From NCBI GenBank assembly GCA_002407935.1, contig DHPU01000067.1:1-41671 (forward strand): 41,671 nt of DNA, given 5' to 3'. Shown piece by piece: positions 7,505 through 16,757 of this stretch. Under the pieces are notes generated by a model. That model was not told the origin of the DNA. It saw only the letters and a program-made list of their open reading frames with translations, and did not search any database. Position numbers and translations under genes: made by a program. The stretch comes from Peptococcaceae bacterium UBA5356 (lineage in GTDB: Bacteria; Bacillota; Peptococcia; DRI-13; DTU073). Each line of letters starts with the position of its first letter. Position 1 is the stretch's first letter.

Positions 7505-8062
7505 ATGTTAAAAGACATTCTTAACGAAGCTGAAGATAAGATGAGAAAAACGATTGAGGTATTGCGCAAGGATTTTTCTACAATGAGAGCCGGACGTGCT
7601 AATCCCGCTCTTTTAGAAAAAATCCAGGTAGATTATTACGGAACATTAACCCCTCTTAATCAATTGGGCAATATCTCGGCACCGGAACCTCGTCTTTTAA
7701 CTATACAGCCTTGGGATAAGGGGATTCTTGCCCTAATTGAAAAAGCTATTTTAAAATCTGATCTAGGTTTAAATCCTAGCAATGATGGAACTATTTTGCG
7801 TATTGCTATTCCTCAGTTAACCCAGGAAAGAAGATTAGAATTAGTAAAGCAAGCCAAGAAGAAGGTTGAAGATGCTAAAGTAGGGATTAGAAATATTCGG
7901 CGTGAGTCTAATGATAGGATTAAAGAGGTTGAAAAAGGTAAAGAAATATCCGAAGATGACGCTAAAAAAGGACAGGACGAAATGCAAAAGCTAACAGATA
8001 AATATACTAAAGAAATTGACCGCGTCCTGGAGGTTAAAGAAAAGGAGATTATGGAAGTATAA
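7505..8062 (+). CDS. frr: Ribosome recycling factor
   Basis: The protein has 185 aa, the standard length. It carries RAGRANPALLEKI and YGTLTPLNQLGNISAPEPR near residues 29-63 and a long C-terminal helix (RRESNDRIKEVEKGKEISED). With EF-G it splits post-termination ribosomes. GGGAGG (7492-7497) lies 7 nt before ATG 7505, and it is transcribed with pyrH. Confidence 0.97.
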   Translation: MLKDILNEAEDKMRKTIEVLRKDFSTMRAGRANPALLEKIQVDYYGTLTPLNQLGNISAPEPRLLTIQPWDKGILALIEKAILKSDLGLNPSNDGTILRIAIPQLTQERRLELVKQAKKKVEDAKVGIRNIRRESNDRIKEVEKGKEISEDDAKKGQDEMQKLTDKYTKEIDRVLEVKEKEIMEV

Positions 8063-8063
8063 A

Positions 8064-8276
8064 GTGGAGTATAATACTATTTTAGGCATGAAAGAAGTAG
8101 AGGCTTGTACGTATTTAATGGTAAATTTTCCTCAGACAAAATATTGCCTTTGTTATACAGCTGATCCTTATCAACAGGCCGGGAGTGTAGATAAAAGAGT
8201 AATTAGGATAAAAAAGCTAAATAATGTGTTGCATATTCTCGTTGGGTATTTTAGGCCGCCTGATTATATACTGTAA
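8064..8276 (+). CDS. Small hypothetical protein between frr and uppS
   Basis: A 70-aa ORF begins at GTG 8064, one nucleotide after the frr stop, with GGAAG (8053-8057) as a possible ribosome-binding site. ATG 8088 gives a 62-aa alternative but has no such site. The protein contains YCLCYTADPYQQAG and a basic stretch (DKRVIRIKKL) and ends in a hydrophobic aromatic segment. I do not recognise a family. Tight coupling to frr and the strong terminator directly after the stop support a real gene. Confidence 0.55.
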   Translation: MEYNTILGMKEVEACTYLMVNFPQTKYCLCYTADPYQQAGSVDKRVIRIKKLNNVLHILVGYFRPPDYIL

Positions 8277-8281
8277 GATTA

Positions 8282-8304
8282 CCCCCTCGATGAGGGGGCT
8301 TTTA
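8282..8304 (+). terminator. Rho-independent terminator upstream of uppS
   Basis: CCCCCTC (8282-8288) pairs with GAGGGGG (8292-8298) around a 3-nt loop and is followed by CTTTTATT. It closes the pyrH-frr unit. It lies only about 25 nt before uppS, so uppS depends on readthrough or on a promoter not recognised here. Confidence 0.88.
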
Positions 8305-8327
8305 TTATAGGAGGAGTATGGTTTTAG

Positions 8328-9101
8328 ATGCTGAAGGTATTAAAAAATTTATTTAAACATACATCTATCAAGATTGATAAAGCCGAACTTACAAGAGATC
8401 CTCTACCTGACCATATCGCGATAATTATGGATGGAAATGGGCGCTGGGCTAGTAGAAGAGGACTTCCCAGAGCGGCAGGACATAGGGCCGGCGTAGAAAG
8501 CTTAAAAAGAGCAGTTAAAACCTGTGCAGAGTTAGGGGTTAGCTATCTTACTGTTTATGCTTTTTCTACAGAGAATTGGAAAAGGCCGCAAGAAGAAATT
8601 AATGCTCTAATGGAGCTCTTGGTTGAATATATTGAAAAAGAACTTCATGTATTAAAGCAAAATAATGTTAGAATAAAAACAATTGGAGATATTACGGAGC
8701 TTCCGACAAAGGCGTTATCGCGTATCAAAAAAGCAGAACAGGAAACGGCTGATAATAAGCAGCTATATTTGCAAATAGCTTTAAATTACGGAGGAAGAAA
8801 GGAACTTATTGAAGCTGTAAAAAAGATTTCTGCTGATGTTTTGAATAAAAAGATTCAAACTGAAAAGATAGAGGAGAAAATTTTCATCAGCTATTTATAT
8901 ACTGCAGGTATTCCTGACCCGGATTTATTGATTCGTACAGCCGGAGAAAAACGGCTTAGTAATTTTCTTCTTTGGCAATCTGCTTATACAGAGTTCTGGT
9001 TTACTGATGTTTTTTGGCCTGACTTTACTGCCCAACATTTGTATCAGGCTATCAATGATTATCAGCATCGGCAGCGTCGCTTTGGGGGATTAAAAAAATA
9101 A
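8328..9101 (+). CDS. uppS: Undecaprenyl diphosphate synthase (cis-prenyltransferase)
   Basis: This 257-aa protein chains isopentenyl diphosphate onto farnesyl diphosphate to make the C55 carrier lipid used for peptidoglycan and teichoic acid synthesis. The catalytic IMDGNGRWA motif is at residues 33-41. FSTENWKRP and RTAGEKRLSNFLLWQSAYTE are the other signature motifs (the family usually has RTSGE). It starts at ATG 8328 with AGGAGGAG upstream. uppS-cdsA is the conserved order. Confidence 0.96.
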   Translation: MLKVLKNLFKHTSIKIDKAELTRDPLPDHIAIIMDGNGRWASRRGLPRAAGHRAGVESLKRAVKTCAELGVSYLTVYAFSTENWKRPQEEINALMELLVEYIEKELHVLKQNNVRIKTIGDITELPTKALSRIKKAEQETADNKQLYLQIALNYGGRKELIEAVKKISADVLNKKIQTEKIEEKIFISYLYTAGIPDPDLLIRTAGEKRLSNFLLWQSAYTEFWFTDVFWPDFTAQHLYQAINDYQHRQRRFGGLKK

Positions 9102-9107
9102 GATAAG

Positions 9108-9920
9108 TTGGTGATAAGTTTGCTTTTAAAAAGAATTCTTAGTGCTTTAGTAGGAATACCTGTGCTGCTGTTTCTTGTTTATCAAGGCGGCTTTTATCTC
9201 TTGCTGGCAGTTTTTCTGTTAATGGTATTAGGTCTTTATGAATTTCGTAATATTATTAAAAAGTCTCATTGCCAAGCGTTATCTTTTCCTTTATGGATTA
9301 GCGCTCTTTTATTTCCGTTAATTTATCTGTTAAAATATAATTATATTATTCCCCTGCTTTTCTTCTATCTTATATTTTGCTATTTTAGTTATCTTAGGAA
9401 TTACCCCCAATACTCACCACTTGATTTGTCTTTTACTCTTTTGGGCGTAATTTATGTTACTTGTGGTTTTTTTCATCTGATTTTGTTGCGCCAAATGACA
9501 GACGGCTTTTGGTTGATTATTTATCTATTTATCATTGTCTGGAGTACTGATACAGGGGCCTATTTTATTGGGACATTTTTTGGTAAACACCAATTAGCAC
9601 CGGCAATTAGTCCGAAAAAAACCTGGGAAGGTTTTCTGGGCGGTTTATTTACCGGGATTATTGCTGCTTATTTGTTTAGTATAAGTGTTCCTAGTTTATC
9701 TTTGGTAGAAGGAAGGATCCTGTTGTATATTGCTCCGCTAGTTTCTATTGCCGGACAGATGGGAGATCTTTTTGAAAGTACTCTCAAACGGTTTGCGCAA
9801 ATTAAGGATTCCAGTCAAATTATTCCGGGACATGGGGGTATCCTAGATAGATTTGATAGTACTTTATTGGCTGCTCCGCTTACGTATTATTTATTTAATA
9901 TTTTAGAAAGGTTGTTGTGA
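9108..9920 (+). CDS. cdsA: Phosphatidate cytidylyltransferase (CDP-diglyceride synthase)
   Basis: The roughly 270-aa polytopic membrane protein makes CDP-diacylglycerol from phosphatidate and CTP. The family signature is near the C-terminus: SPKKTWEGFLGGLFTG followed by GDLFESTLKRFAQIKDSS and PGHGGILDRFDS. Several hydrophobic helices precede it. The start is uncertain. TTG 9108, GTG 9111 and TTG 9120 are in frame; none has a strong ribosome-binding site. Its stop overlaps the start of the next gene. Confidence 0.94.
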   Translation: MVISLLLKRILSALVGIPVLLFLVYQGGFYLLLAVFLLMVLGLYEFRNIIKKSHCQALSFPLWISALLFPLIYLLKYNYIIPLLFFYLIFCYFSYLRNYPQYSPLDLSFTLLGVIYVTCGFFHLILLRQMTDGFWLIIYLFIIVWSTDTGAYFIGTFFGKHQLAPAISPKKTWEGFLGGLFTGIIAAYLFSISVPSLSLVEGRILLYIAPLVSIAGQMGDLFESTLKRFAQIKDSSQIIPGHGGILDRFDSTLLAAPLTYYLFNILERLL

Positions 9921-11020
9921 TGGTGAATCCTGATTTAGAACGTTATAGTAAAACAATTTTAAAAATTTTAATCGTTTTAGTTTTGATGATAACGTTGTTT
10001 TTTGCTGTAGCTTATTTTATTCCAATGGCTTTCAATGTCATCAGCTTTTTATTCAAAGGTCTCTTTCCCTTTTTAGTTGCAATAGTATTAGCGATCTTAA
10101 TTGATCCTCTTGTTGACTGGCTGGAGAAAAGGAGAGGGATTAAAAGAGGGTTAGCTGTTGCTATTATTTTAATCTTGCTATTGGTTTTTGTTGTTCTGTT
10201 TATGGTTTTTGTAATTTCTCGTTTGGTTATTGAACTTTCGGATCTTTATCAGCAAGTGCCTATTTATACGCGAACTTGGTATGACTATATCTTACAAACA
10301 ATTGAAGGGATTAGAAATTATCTTACTAGTAATCCTCTTCCCCAGCAAGCACAAGAGGCCTTGCGTAATAGTATGAATACGGTAATAGATCAAACGGCCG
10401 GAATTATTGCTAAAATCACCAATTCTCTTTTTGGACTCCTGACGGGATTACCAAGATTTATTACTATTTTAATTGTTTCGGCATTAGCTACCTTCTTTAT
10501 TAGTAGGGATAAAAAAAAGATCATGCAGCTTTTTTATAAGCTGCTTCCCAAGAAACATATTAAGCCTACCAGTGCCTTAATTAGTCATATTAGCACGGCT
10601 CTTGTGGGTTTTTTCAGAGCTGAAACCATTTTAATCAGTATCACGGCTATTTTAACAATTATTGGTCTTAATTTAATCGGTGTTGATTATGCACTTACAA
10701 TAGGTATTATGGTAGGCATTCTTGATCTTTTGCCTATTTTAGGTCCGGGAGCACTTTTTATCCCTTGGGCTATTTTGGTATTTATTTCAGGACAAATCTC
10801 TTTTGGGATAGCATTACTCATTGTTTATGGCATAGTAAGTGCGATTCGACAGTTGATTGAACCGAAAATTCTTTCCCAAAGTATAGGGCTTAATCCTTTG
10901 GCCACTCTTTTGGCCCTTTATCTCGGCTTGAAATTTATTGGCGTTTGGGGGATTATTATCGGACCATTTACGTTTATTTTTATTAAAGGAGTCTTAAAAG
11001 GATGGAACCAGGAATATTAA
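9917..11020 (+). CDS. AI-2E/PerM family transporter (YtvI-like)
   Basis: This 367-aa membrane protein has paired hydrophobic helices at the N-terminus, a soluble central segment (about 120-160) and a C-terminal cluster with DLLPILGPGALFIPWAI and RQLIEPKILSQSIGLNPL, which are typical of the AI-2E exporter superfamily. Substrates in the family include AI-2 and Na+/H+ exchange, so the specificity here is unknown. The start GTG 9917 overlaps the cdsA stop, and ATG 9920 is an equally good choice. It separates cdsA from dxr, which are adjacent in B. subtilis. Confidence 0.85.
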   Translation: MMVNPDLERYSKTILKILIVLVLMITLFFAVAYFIPMAFNVISFLFKGLFPFLVAIVLAILIDPLVDWLEKRRGIKRGLAVAIILILLLVFVVLFMVFVISRLVIELSDLYQQVPIYTRTWYDYILQTIEGIRNYLTSNPLPQQAQEALRNSMNTVIDQTAGIIAKITNSLFGLLTGLPRFITILIVSALATFFISRDKKKIMQLFYKLLPKKHIKPTSALISHISTALVGFFRAETILISITAILTIIGLNLIGVDYALTIGIMVGILDLLPILGPGALFIPWAILVFISGQISFGIALLIVYGIVSAIRQLIEPKILSQSIGLNPLATLLALYLGLKFIGVWGIIIGPFTFIFIKGVLKGWNQEY

Positions 11021-11069
11021 GTTAAAAAAACGAAATGATGCAGAAAGATTAGATATGGGAGGTTTTAAA

Positions 11070-12236
11070 ATGGTCAAAAAAATAGCGATCTTAGGTTCTA
11101 CCGGTTCTGTAGGTCGACAGACTTTGCAAGTGGTGGATGAATTGGCGGAACAATTTGAAGTTATCGGTCTGGCAGCCGGTGCTAATTTACAGTTGTTAGC
11201 CACACAAATTGAAAAATATCGACCTAAGTATGTTTCTCTTGCTTCAGCTGCTGACGTTCCTCTTTTAAAAGATTTTCTCAAAAGTAAAACGGAAAGTAAA
11301 ACAGAAGTTTTTAGTGGGATGAATGGGCTGGTCAATTTAGCAGAGCTACCAGAAATTGATCTTCTGCTAGTGGCAGTGAGTGGTATTAATGGGTTGTTAC
11401 CCACTCTAACTGCACTGAAAAATAAAACAACTGTAGCCTTGGCTAATAAAGAAACAATTGTTACGGCCGGTTCTCTAGTAATGCAAACAGCGAAAGAGGC
11501 AGGAATTAGAATTATTCCTGTGGATAGTGAGCATTCGGCGGTATTCCAGTGTCTTGAGGAGGAAAACCGAACGGCCGTGGATAAATTAATTCTGACTGCT
11601 TCGGGAGGTCCGTTTGTAAATTACACTAAAGAGGAACTTCTTCAGGTTACGCCGGAAAAGGCCCTACACCATCCTAATTGGAAGATGGGAGCTAAGATCA
11701 CGGTAGATTGCGCGGGGTTGATTAATAAAGGGTTGGAAGTAATTGAAGCCCATTGGCTTTTTGGAGTTCCTTATGAGAAAATTGAAGTAGTGGTTCATCC
11801 GCAAAGCATTATTCATTCCATGGTGCAGTATGAAGATGGGGCCATTTTAGCACAAATGGGTTGTACAGATATGAGGGTGCCGATTCAGTATGCTTTAACA
11901 TATCCTAAACGGGTGGCGAATACGTTTCCCAAAATTGATTTTGCGAAACTCCAGGAAATATCCTTTAGTGAACCGGATTATCTGAAATTCCCCGGTTTGT
12001 CTTTAGCTTTTACAGCCGGCAAAATAGGCGGGACGATGACCACGGTTTTTAATGGGGCGAATGAAGAAGCTGTGCAACTTTTTTTAAAAGGCGGTATAAG
12101 ATTCGTGGATATTCCTCACATTATTGAAAAGGTGATGGCACAACACAATGCTCTGGAAAATTTTGTACTTAGTGATATACTGGAAATTGATCAATGGGCT
12201 CGTTTAAAGGTTCAAGAAGTTTTGCCTACTTTGTAA
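11070..12236 (+). CDS. dxr: 1-deoxy-D-xylulose 5-phosphate reductoisomerase with altered active-site motif
   Basis: This 388-aa enzyme performs the first committed step of the MEP isoprenoid pathway. Visible features are the NADPH-binding GSTGSVGRQT, ALANKETIVTAG, metal-binding DSEHSA, the SGGPF loop and HPNWKMGAKITVD. The next motif, almost invariantly DSATMMNKGLE, reads DCAGLINKGLE: Cys214 replaces the serine equivalent to E. coli Ser222 and Gly216 replaces Thr, while Asn219, Lys220 and Glu223 are kept. I start at ATG 11070 because GGGAGG at 11057-11062 is its ribosome-binding site. The in-frame ATG at 11055 lies upstream of that site. Confidence 0.95.
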   Translation: MVKKIAILGSTGSVGRQTLQVVDELAEQFEVIGLAAGANLQLLATQIEKYRPKYVSLASAADVPLLKDFLKSKTESKTEVFSGMNGLVNLAELPEIDLLLVAVSGINGLLPTLTALKNKTTVALANKETIVTAGSLVMQTAKEAGIRIIPVDSEHSAVFQCLEEENRTAVDKLILTASGGPFVNYTKEELLQVTPEKALHHPNWKMGAKITVDCAGLINKGLEVIEAHWLFGVPYEKIEVVVHPQSIIHSMVQYEDGAILAQMGCTDMRVPIQYALTYPKRVANTFPKIDFAKLQEISFSEPDYLKFPGLSLAFTAGKIGGTMTTVFNGANEEAVQLFLKGGIRFVDIPHIIEKVMAQHNALENFVLSDILEIDQWARLKVQEVLPTL

Positions 12237-12250
12237 AGGGGTGTGATTAA

Positions 12251-13291
12251 TTGCAAACGTTTATTATTTCCATTCTTGTTTTTGGTGTAATTATTTTCGT
12301 TCATGAATTTGGGCATTTTGCTTTAGCCAAGATGACAGGAATACGGGTGGAAGAGTTTAGTTTAGGAATGGGTCCGAAGATTATCGGCCATCAAAAAGGA
12401 GAAACGCTTTATAGTATACGAGCCTTGCCCTTAGGTGGTTTTTGTAAATTGACCGGTGAAAATTTTGAAGAAAATGAAGACGTTCCTGATGAGAAGCGTT
12501 TTGATCAAAAACCGCTTTGGGCACGGATGGCTGTTATTGTCTCAGGTTCTTTGATGAATTTTTTATTGGCGGCCGTGATCTTTGCTTTGATTTTTTCGGT
12601 GATTGGGATACCCCAGGATTATACCAATAAAATTGGGGAGGTTCTGCCGGGTAGTGCAGCGGAAGAAGCTGGGTTAAAACCGGGAGATATTATTACTAGC
12701 ATTAACGATGTTCCGGTAGAAAACTGGACTGAGCTTACGACTGTTATTCACAATCGGCCCAATGAACAAGTATTGTTAGGAGTCCAGCGAGAGACGCAGA
12801 CCTTTACCATTCCTGTTGTGCCTCAGTTTGATCAGAACAGGGAAATAGGGATGATTGGGATTGCGCCTCGTGAGGCTATCTGGCAACGGATTAATATCTT
12901 TGATGGTATAGTGAAAGGTTTTACGGAAACATTTCGTTTAACGGGAGCGATGATTGAACAGTTAATCTTACTTGTTACCGGAAAGGTTTCCGCTGAAGGG
13001 GTGGCCGGACCGGTGGGGATAATCCAGTTAATTGGGCAATCTGCTCGTTATGGATTGGTTTATGTAGCTAATCTAACTGCCGTGATTTCGGTTAATCTTG
13101 GTTTAATTAATCTTTTACCAATACCGGCTTTAGATGGCGGTAGATTCTTCTTTCTGTTAGTGGAAGGGATTCTAAGGAGAAAGGTTAATCCGGAAAAGGA
13201 GAATCTCATACACTTTTTAGGGTTCGCTTTATTGATGGCTTTAATGATTTTTATAACCTATAAAGATATTGCTCGTTTATTGATGGGTTGA
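12251..13291 (+). CDS. rseP: Site-2 intramembrane metalloprotease RseP/RasP
   Basis: The 346-aa protein has the zinc-binding HEFGH motif in the first membrane helix (about residue 18), a single PDZ domain (about residues 125-190) and the third zinc ligand in LLPIPALDGGR near residue 295. It cleaves anti-sigma factors and signal-peptide remnants inside the membrane. TTG 12251 is supported by AAAGGGGTG just upstream. It follows dxr, as in B. subtilis. Confidence 0.95.
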   Translation: MQTFIISILVFGVIIFVHEFGHFALAKMTGIRVEEFSLGMGPKIIGHQKGETLYSIRALPLGGFCKLTGENFEENEDVPDEKRFDQKPLWARMAVIVSGSLMNFLLAAVIFALIFSVIGIPQDYTNKIGEVLPGSAAEEAGLKPGDIITSINDVPVENWTELTTVIHNRPNEQVLLGVQRETQTFTIPVVPQFDQNREIGMIGIAPREAIWQRINIFDGIVKGFTETFRLTGAMIEQLILLVTGKVSAEGVAGPVGIIQLIGQSARYGLVYVANLTAVISVNLGLINLLPIPALDGGRFFFLLVEGILRRKVNPEKENLIHFLGFALLMALMIFITYKDIARLLMG

Positions 13292-13327
13292 GTAAAAAAA
13301 GAAGAAGGGATAGGTAGGCACATTATT

Positions 13328-14398
13328 ATGCTCAAACGTAGGGTAACTAAAAACTTTTTCATTGGTCAAGTTGGTTGTGGGCATTTATCTCCTGTATCTA
13401 TTCAATCAATGACTAATACCGATACGAGAAATATTCCGGAAACCTTGACCCAGATTCGAAAGTTAGCTGATTTAGGCTGTGCGATTATTCGAGTTGCTGT
13501 TCCTGATGAAGAAGCTGGGGAAGCCTTAAAGGGTATTGTTGCGCAGTCACCTTTACCGGTTATCGCGGATATTCATTTTGATTATAAGTTAGCCCTGCTT
13601 GCTTTAAAAAATGGTGTGCACGGCTTGCGGTTGAATCCCGGTAATATCGGGGCTCGCTGGAAGGTTCAGGAGGTTGTTAAAGAAGCTCAGGCAAGAAGTA
13701 TTCCTATACGGATCGGGGTAAATAGCGGTTCGTTGGAAAAAACATTTTTAGTCAAAGAGGGAAGGCCTACCGCTGAGGCTATGGTGGAGAGTGCTTTAAA
13801 ACATGTGGATATTTTAGAAAGTATGAATTTTGGGTTGATTAAAATATCCTTAAAGTCCTCCCGAGTTCCTTTAATGTTGGAAGCTTACCGTCAAATTGCC
13901 GCAAAAGTTCCTTATCCCTTACATTTAGGAGTTACCGAGGCCGGGCTTTTAGAAACAAGTATGATTAAGTCGGCCATAGGAATTGGGACACTTTTAGCAG
14001 AAGGAATTGGAGATACGATTAGGGTTTCGGTAACAGGAGATCCTGCTCAGGAAATCAAGGTGGCACAAGAAATTTTGCATACTTTAGACTTAGCTAAAAA
14101 GAAGGGAGTAGAGTTAATTTCTTGTCCTACTTGTGGACGTTGTCAAATTAATTTATCTGCTTTGGCGGCAGAAGTAGAAAAAAAATTAGCGGCGGTAAAA
14201 GTACCTTTAAAGGTTGCGGTAATGGGTTGTGCCGTCAACGGTCCCGGCGAAGCACGAGAAGCAGATGTGGGAATAGCGGGCGGTAAAGGGGAAGGCTTGC
14301 TTTTTGTGCAAGGCCAAATTAAAAAAAAGGTACCGGAAGATAAATTAGTAGAAACTTTATGGCAAGAAATAGAGAATATCATAAGTAAAGGGGTTTGA
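13328..14398 (+). CDS. ispG: 4-hydroxy-3-methylbut-2-enyl diphosphate synthase (IspG/GcpE)
   Basis: This 356-aa protein performs the penultimate MEP pathway step, using a 4Fe-4S cluster. The cluster ligands are CPTCGRC and the later Cys in MGCAVNGPGEA near the C-terminus. The N-terminal TIM-barrel domain includes VSIQSMTNTDT and GLRLNPGNIG. It is the single-TIM-domain type usual in bacteria. It forms an isoprenoid neighbourhood with uppS and dxr. It sits between rseP and proS, an order common in Clostridia. Confidence 0.96.
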   Translation: MLKRRVTKNFFIGQVGCGHLSPVSIQSMTNTDTRNIPETLTQIRKLADLGCAIIRVAVPDEEAGEALKGIVAQSPLPVIADIHFDYKLALLALKNGVHGLRLNPGNIGARWKVQEVVKEAQARSIPIRIGVNSGSLEKTFLVKEGRPTAEAMVESALKHVDILESMNFGLIKISLKSSRVPLMLEAYRQIAAKVPYPLHLGVTEAGLLETSMIKSAIGIGTLLAEGIGDTIRVSVTGDPAQEIKVAQEILHTLDLAKKKGVELISCPTCGRCQINLSALAAEVEKKLAAVKVPLKVAVMGCAVNGPGEAREADVGIAGGKGEGLLFVQGQIKKKVPEDKLVETLWQEIENIISKGV

Positions 14399-14402
14399 AT
14401 TT

Positions 14403-16109
14403 ATGTATTTTAGTAAGCTTATGGCACCAACATTACGCGAAACACCGGCAGAGGCCGAAATTATTAGTCATCAGCTCTTGGTGAGGGCTGGTTTTATTCG
14501 CAAATCCTCTTCGGGTATTTACACATATTTACCGTTAGCACAGAGAGTTTTGCAAAAGATTAAAGCGATAGTCAGAGAAGAGATGAATAAAGCCGGCGGA
14601 CAGGAAATTTTAATGCCGATAGTCCAGCCGGCGGAATTATGGACCGAATCAGGAAGATGGGATGTTTATGGCAAAGAATTGTTTCGTTTAAAAGATCGGC
14701 ATGAGCGGGATTTTTGTCTTGGACCAACCCATGAAGAAGTTGTTACTGATTTAATTAGAACAAACATATACTCTTATCGACAGCTTCCCTTAATGGTTTA
14801 TCAGATTCAAAATAAATATCGCGATGAACGGCGTCCCCGTTTCGGTTTAATGCGGGGACGGGAGTTTATTATGAAAGACATGTATTCTTTTGACCGGGAC
14901 GAAAAGGGGTTAGAGTTAACTTATCGCAAGATGTATGATGCTTATACTGCCGTTTTTCAACGCTGTGGTTTAACATTTAGTCCGGTGGAGGCTGATTCGG
15001 GGGCGATTGGCGGAAGTGTAACACATGAATTTATGGTGATTGCCGATTCCGGAGAGGCAGAGATTGTTTATTGTCCTGATTGTAATTATGCAGCTAATGT
15101 AGAAATAGCCCCATGCTTTCCAGGAAAAAACAAACAAGATGAAGTTCGTAAGAGAGAAAAGGTAGAGACTCCGGGGAAGACTACGATTGAGGAAGTAGCA
15201 GAATTTTTGAATGTTGCCCCGCAAAAGTTAATTAAGACCTTGTTTTATCAGGCTGATGAAGAGGTTATTGTGGTACTGGTCAGAGGGGATAGAACTATTA
15301 ATGAAATAAAATTGCAAAAGCTGCATCCTGCTCTTACCATGGAAATGGCCACTGCCGAAAAGGTTAAGGAAATCACCGGTTGTCTACCTGGTTTTGTTGG
15401 ACCGGTTGGTTTAAAAAAGGTAAAAATATATGCGGATGAAGAGATTAGGACAATGGTTAATGCGGTATGTGGCGCCAATCAGGAAGGAGTCCATTTTCTT
15501 AACGTTCAGCCGGAAAAAGATTTTCAGGTTTTTGCTTATGGTGATCTTCGTCTCATTGAGGAAGGAGAAGCGTGTCCTTGTTGCCATTCTGTTTTAAAGA
15601 CGGCGCGCGGAATTGAAGTAGGGCAGGTATTTAAATTAGGAACAAAATATAGTCAAGCACTGGAAGCTAAGTATATTGATGAAAATGGTAAAGAAAATTT
15701 AATGGTCATGGGATGTTATGGCATTGGGGTTAGCCGTACTATGGCTGCCGCAGTGGAACAGAATTATGATGAGGACGGAATTATTTGGCCGGTTTCTCTT
15801 GCTCCTTATCATGTAGTGGTTATTCCCGTAGCAGTGAAAGATGAATTTCTTTGGTCTAAATCCTTGGAAATATATCACAAGATGCAAGAAAAAGGTATTG
15901 AAGTAATACTTGATGACCGGGATGAAAGAGCGGGAGTTAAGTTTAAGGATGCGGATCTAATTGGGTATCCTATACGTATAACAGTAGGGAAAAAACTCAA
16001 GGATGAAGGTAAGGTGGAATTAAAATTGCGCCGGGATAAAGAAGTAAGCTTCATACCTGATCATGAACTAATTAAGGTTGTAGAGGAAATATTGAACAGG
16101 GAACGTTAA
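14403..16109 (+). CDS. proS: Prolyl-tRNA synthetase, bacterial type with editing domain
   Basis: The 568-aa class II synthetase charges tRNA-Pro. Motif 2 is in RDERRPRFGLMRGREFIMKD and motif 3 in GIGVSRTMAAAVEQ. The YbaK-like insertion between them (about residues 230-380, with GDRTINEIKLQKL) is the editing domain that clears Ala-tRNA-Pro. The C-terminal anticodon-binding domain contains ILDDRDERAGVKFKDADLIG. It begins 4 nt after ispG. Confidence 0.97.
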   Translation: MYFSKLMAPTLRETPAEAEIISHQLLVRAGFIRKSSSGIYTYLPLAQRVLQKIKAIVREEMNKAGGQEILMPIVQPAELWTESGRWDVYGKELFRLKDRHERDFCLGPTHEEVVTDLIRTNIYSYRQLPLMVYQIQNKYRDERRPRFGLMRGREFIMKDMYSFDRDEKGLELTYRKMYDAYTAVFQRCGLTFSPVEADSGAIGGSVTHEFMVIADSGEAEIVYCPDCNYAANVEIAPCFPGKNKQDEVRKREKVETPGKTTIEEVAEFLNVAPQKLIKTLFYQADEEVIVVLVRGDRTINEIKLQKLHPALTMEMATAEKVKEITGCLPGFVGPVGLKKVKIYADEEIRTMVNAVCGANQEGVHFLNVQPEKDFQVFAYGDLRLIEEGEACPCCHSVLKTARGIEVGQVFKLGTKYSQALEAKYIDENGKENLMVMGCYGIGVSRTMAAAVEQNYDEDGIIWPVSLAPYHVVVIPVAVKDEFLWSKSLEIYHKMQEKGIEVILDDRDERAGVKFKDADLIGYPIRITVGKKLKDEGKVELKLRRDKEVSFIPDHELIKVVEEILNRER

Positions 16110-16122
16110 GGAGGCTAACCCA

Positions 16123-16749
16123 ATGAGTGTCACTGCTATTATACCTGCCTATAATGAAGAGAAGCATATCCGCCATGTCTTGGCACCTCTGAAAAAGGTA
16201 AAAGAAATCACGCAAATAATCGTAGTAAGTGACGGCTCTACTGATAATACGGTTCAGGAAGCTCTGAACCAAGATGTTTTAGTAATTAATCTTAAAGAGA
16301 ACCTCGGGAAAGGTGGAGCTCTTACTGTAGGGCTCAAGCATATGCAAGAGGAGATAGTCTTGTTTCTTGATGCGGATTTGATCGGCTTAACGGAACAGCA
16401 TATTATTAGTTTAATTAATCCGGTGATTCATGACCAGGCCGATATGACTGTGGGCATTTTTGAAAACGGTCGTTTGGCTACTGATATGGCTCAGGTAATT
16501 TCCCCCTATTTATCAGGTCAACGTTGTATCAAAAAAGGCTGGTTAGATCAAGTTGAGGATTTAGCAGTTTCCGGTTTTGGGGTGGAAGCACTTTTGACAA
16601 ATTTTGCTAATAAGCAAAAGCTAAAAGTTAACTATGTACATCTTCCTAATATGTCTCATATCATGAAGGAAGAGAAACTAGGCTTGCTCAGAGGTTTTGC
16701 TTACCGCATAAAAATGTATTGGGAAATTGCTAAAAATGTCCGTATCTAG
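16123..16749 (+). CDS. Family 2 glycosyltransferase
   Basis: The 208-aa protein has a compact GT-A fold. The nucleotide-sugar site is PAYNEEKHI plus VVSDGSTDNT, GKGGALTVGL lies at about residues 63-72, and the metal-binding DxD is in FLDADLIG (about residues 81-88). There is no membrane anchor. The acceptor cannot be read from sequence; related short GT2 enzymes include glucosyl-3-phosphoglycerate synthase-like and dolichol-type transferases. It lies between proS and mgtC with AAGGAGG upstream and is an addition to the B. subtilis order. Confidence 0.82.
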   Translation: MSVTAIIPAYNEEKHIRHVLAPLKKVKEITQIIVVSDGSTDNTVQEALNQDVLVINLKENLGKGGALTVGLKHMQEEIVLFLDADLIGLTEQHIISLINPVIHDQADMTVGIFENGRLATDMAQVISPYLSGQRCIKKGWLDQVEDLAVSGFGVEALLTNFANKQKLKVNYVHLPNMSHIMKEEKLGLLRGFAYRIKMYWEIAKNVRI

Positions 16750-16757
16750 GAGGGAAA

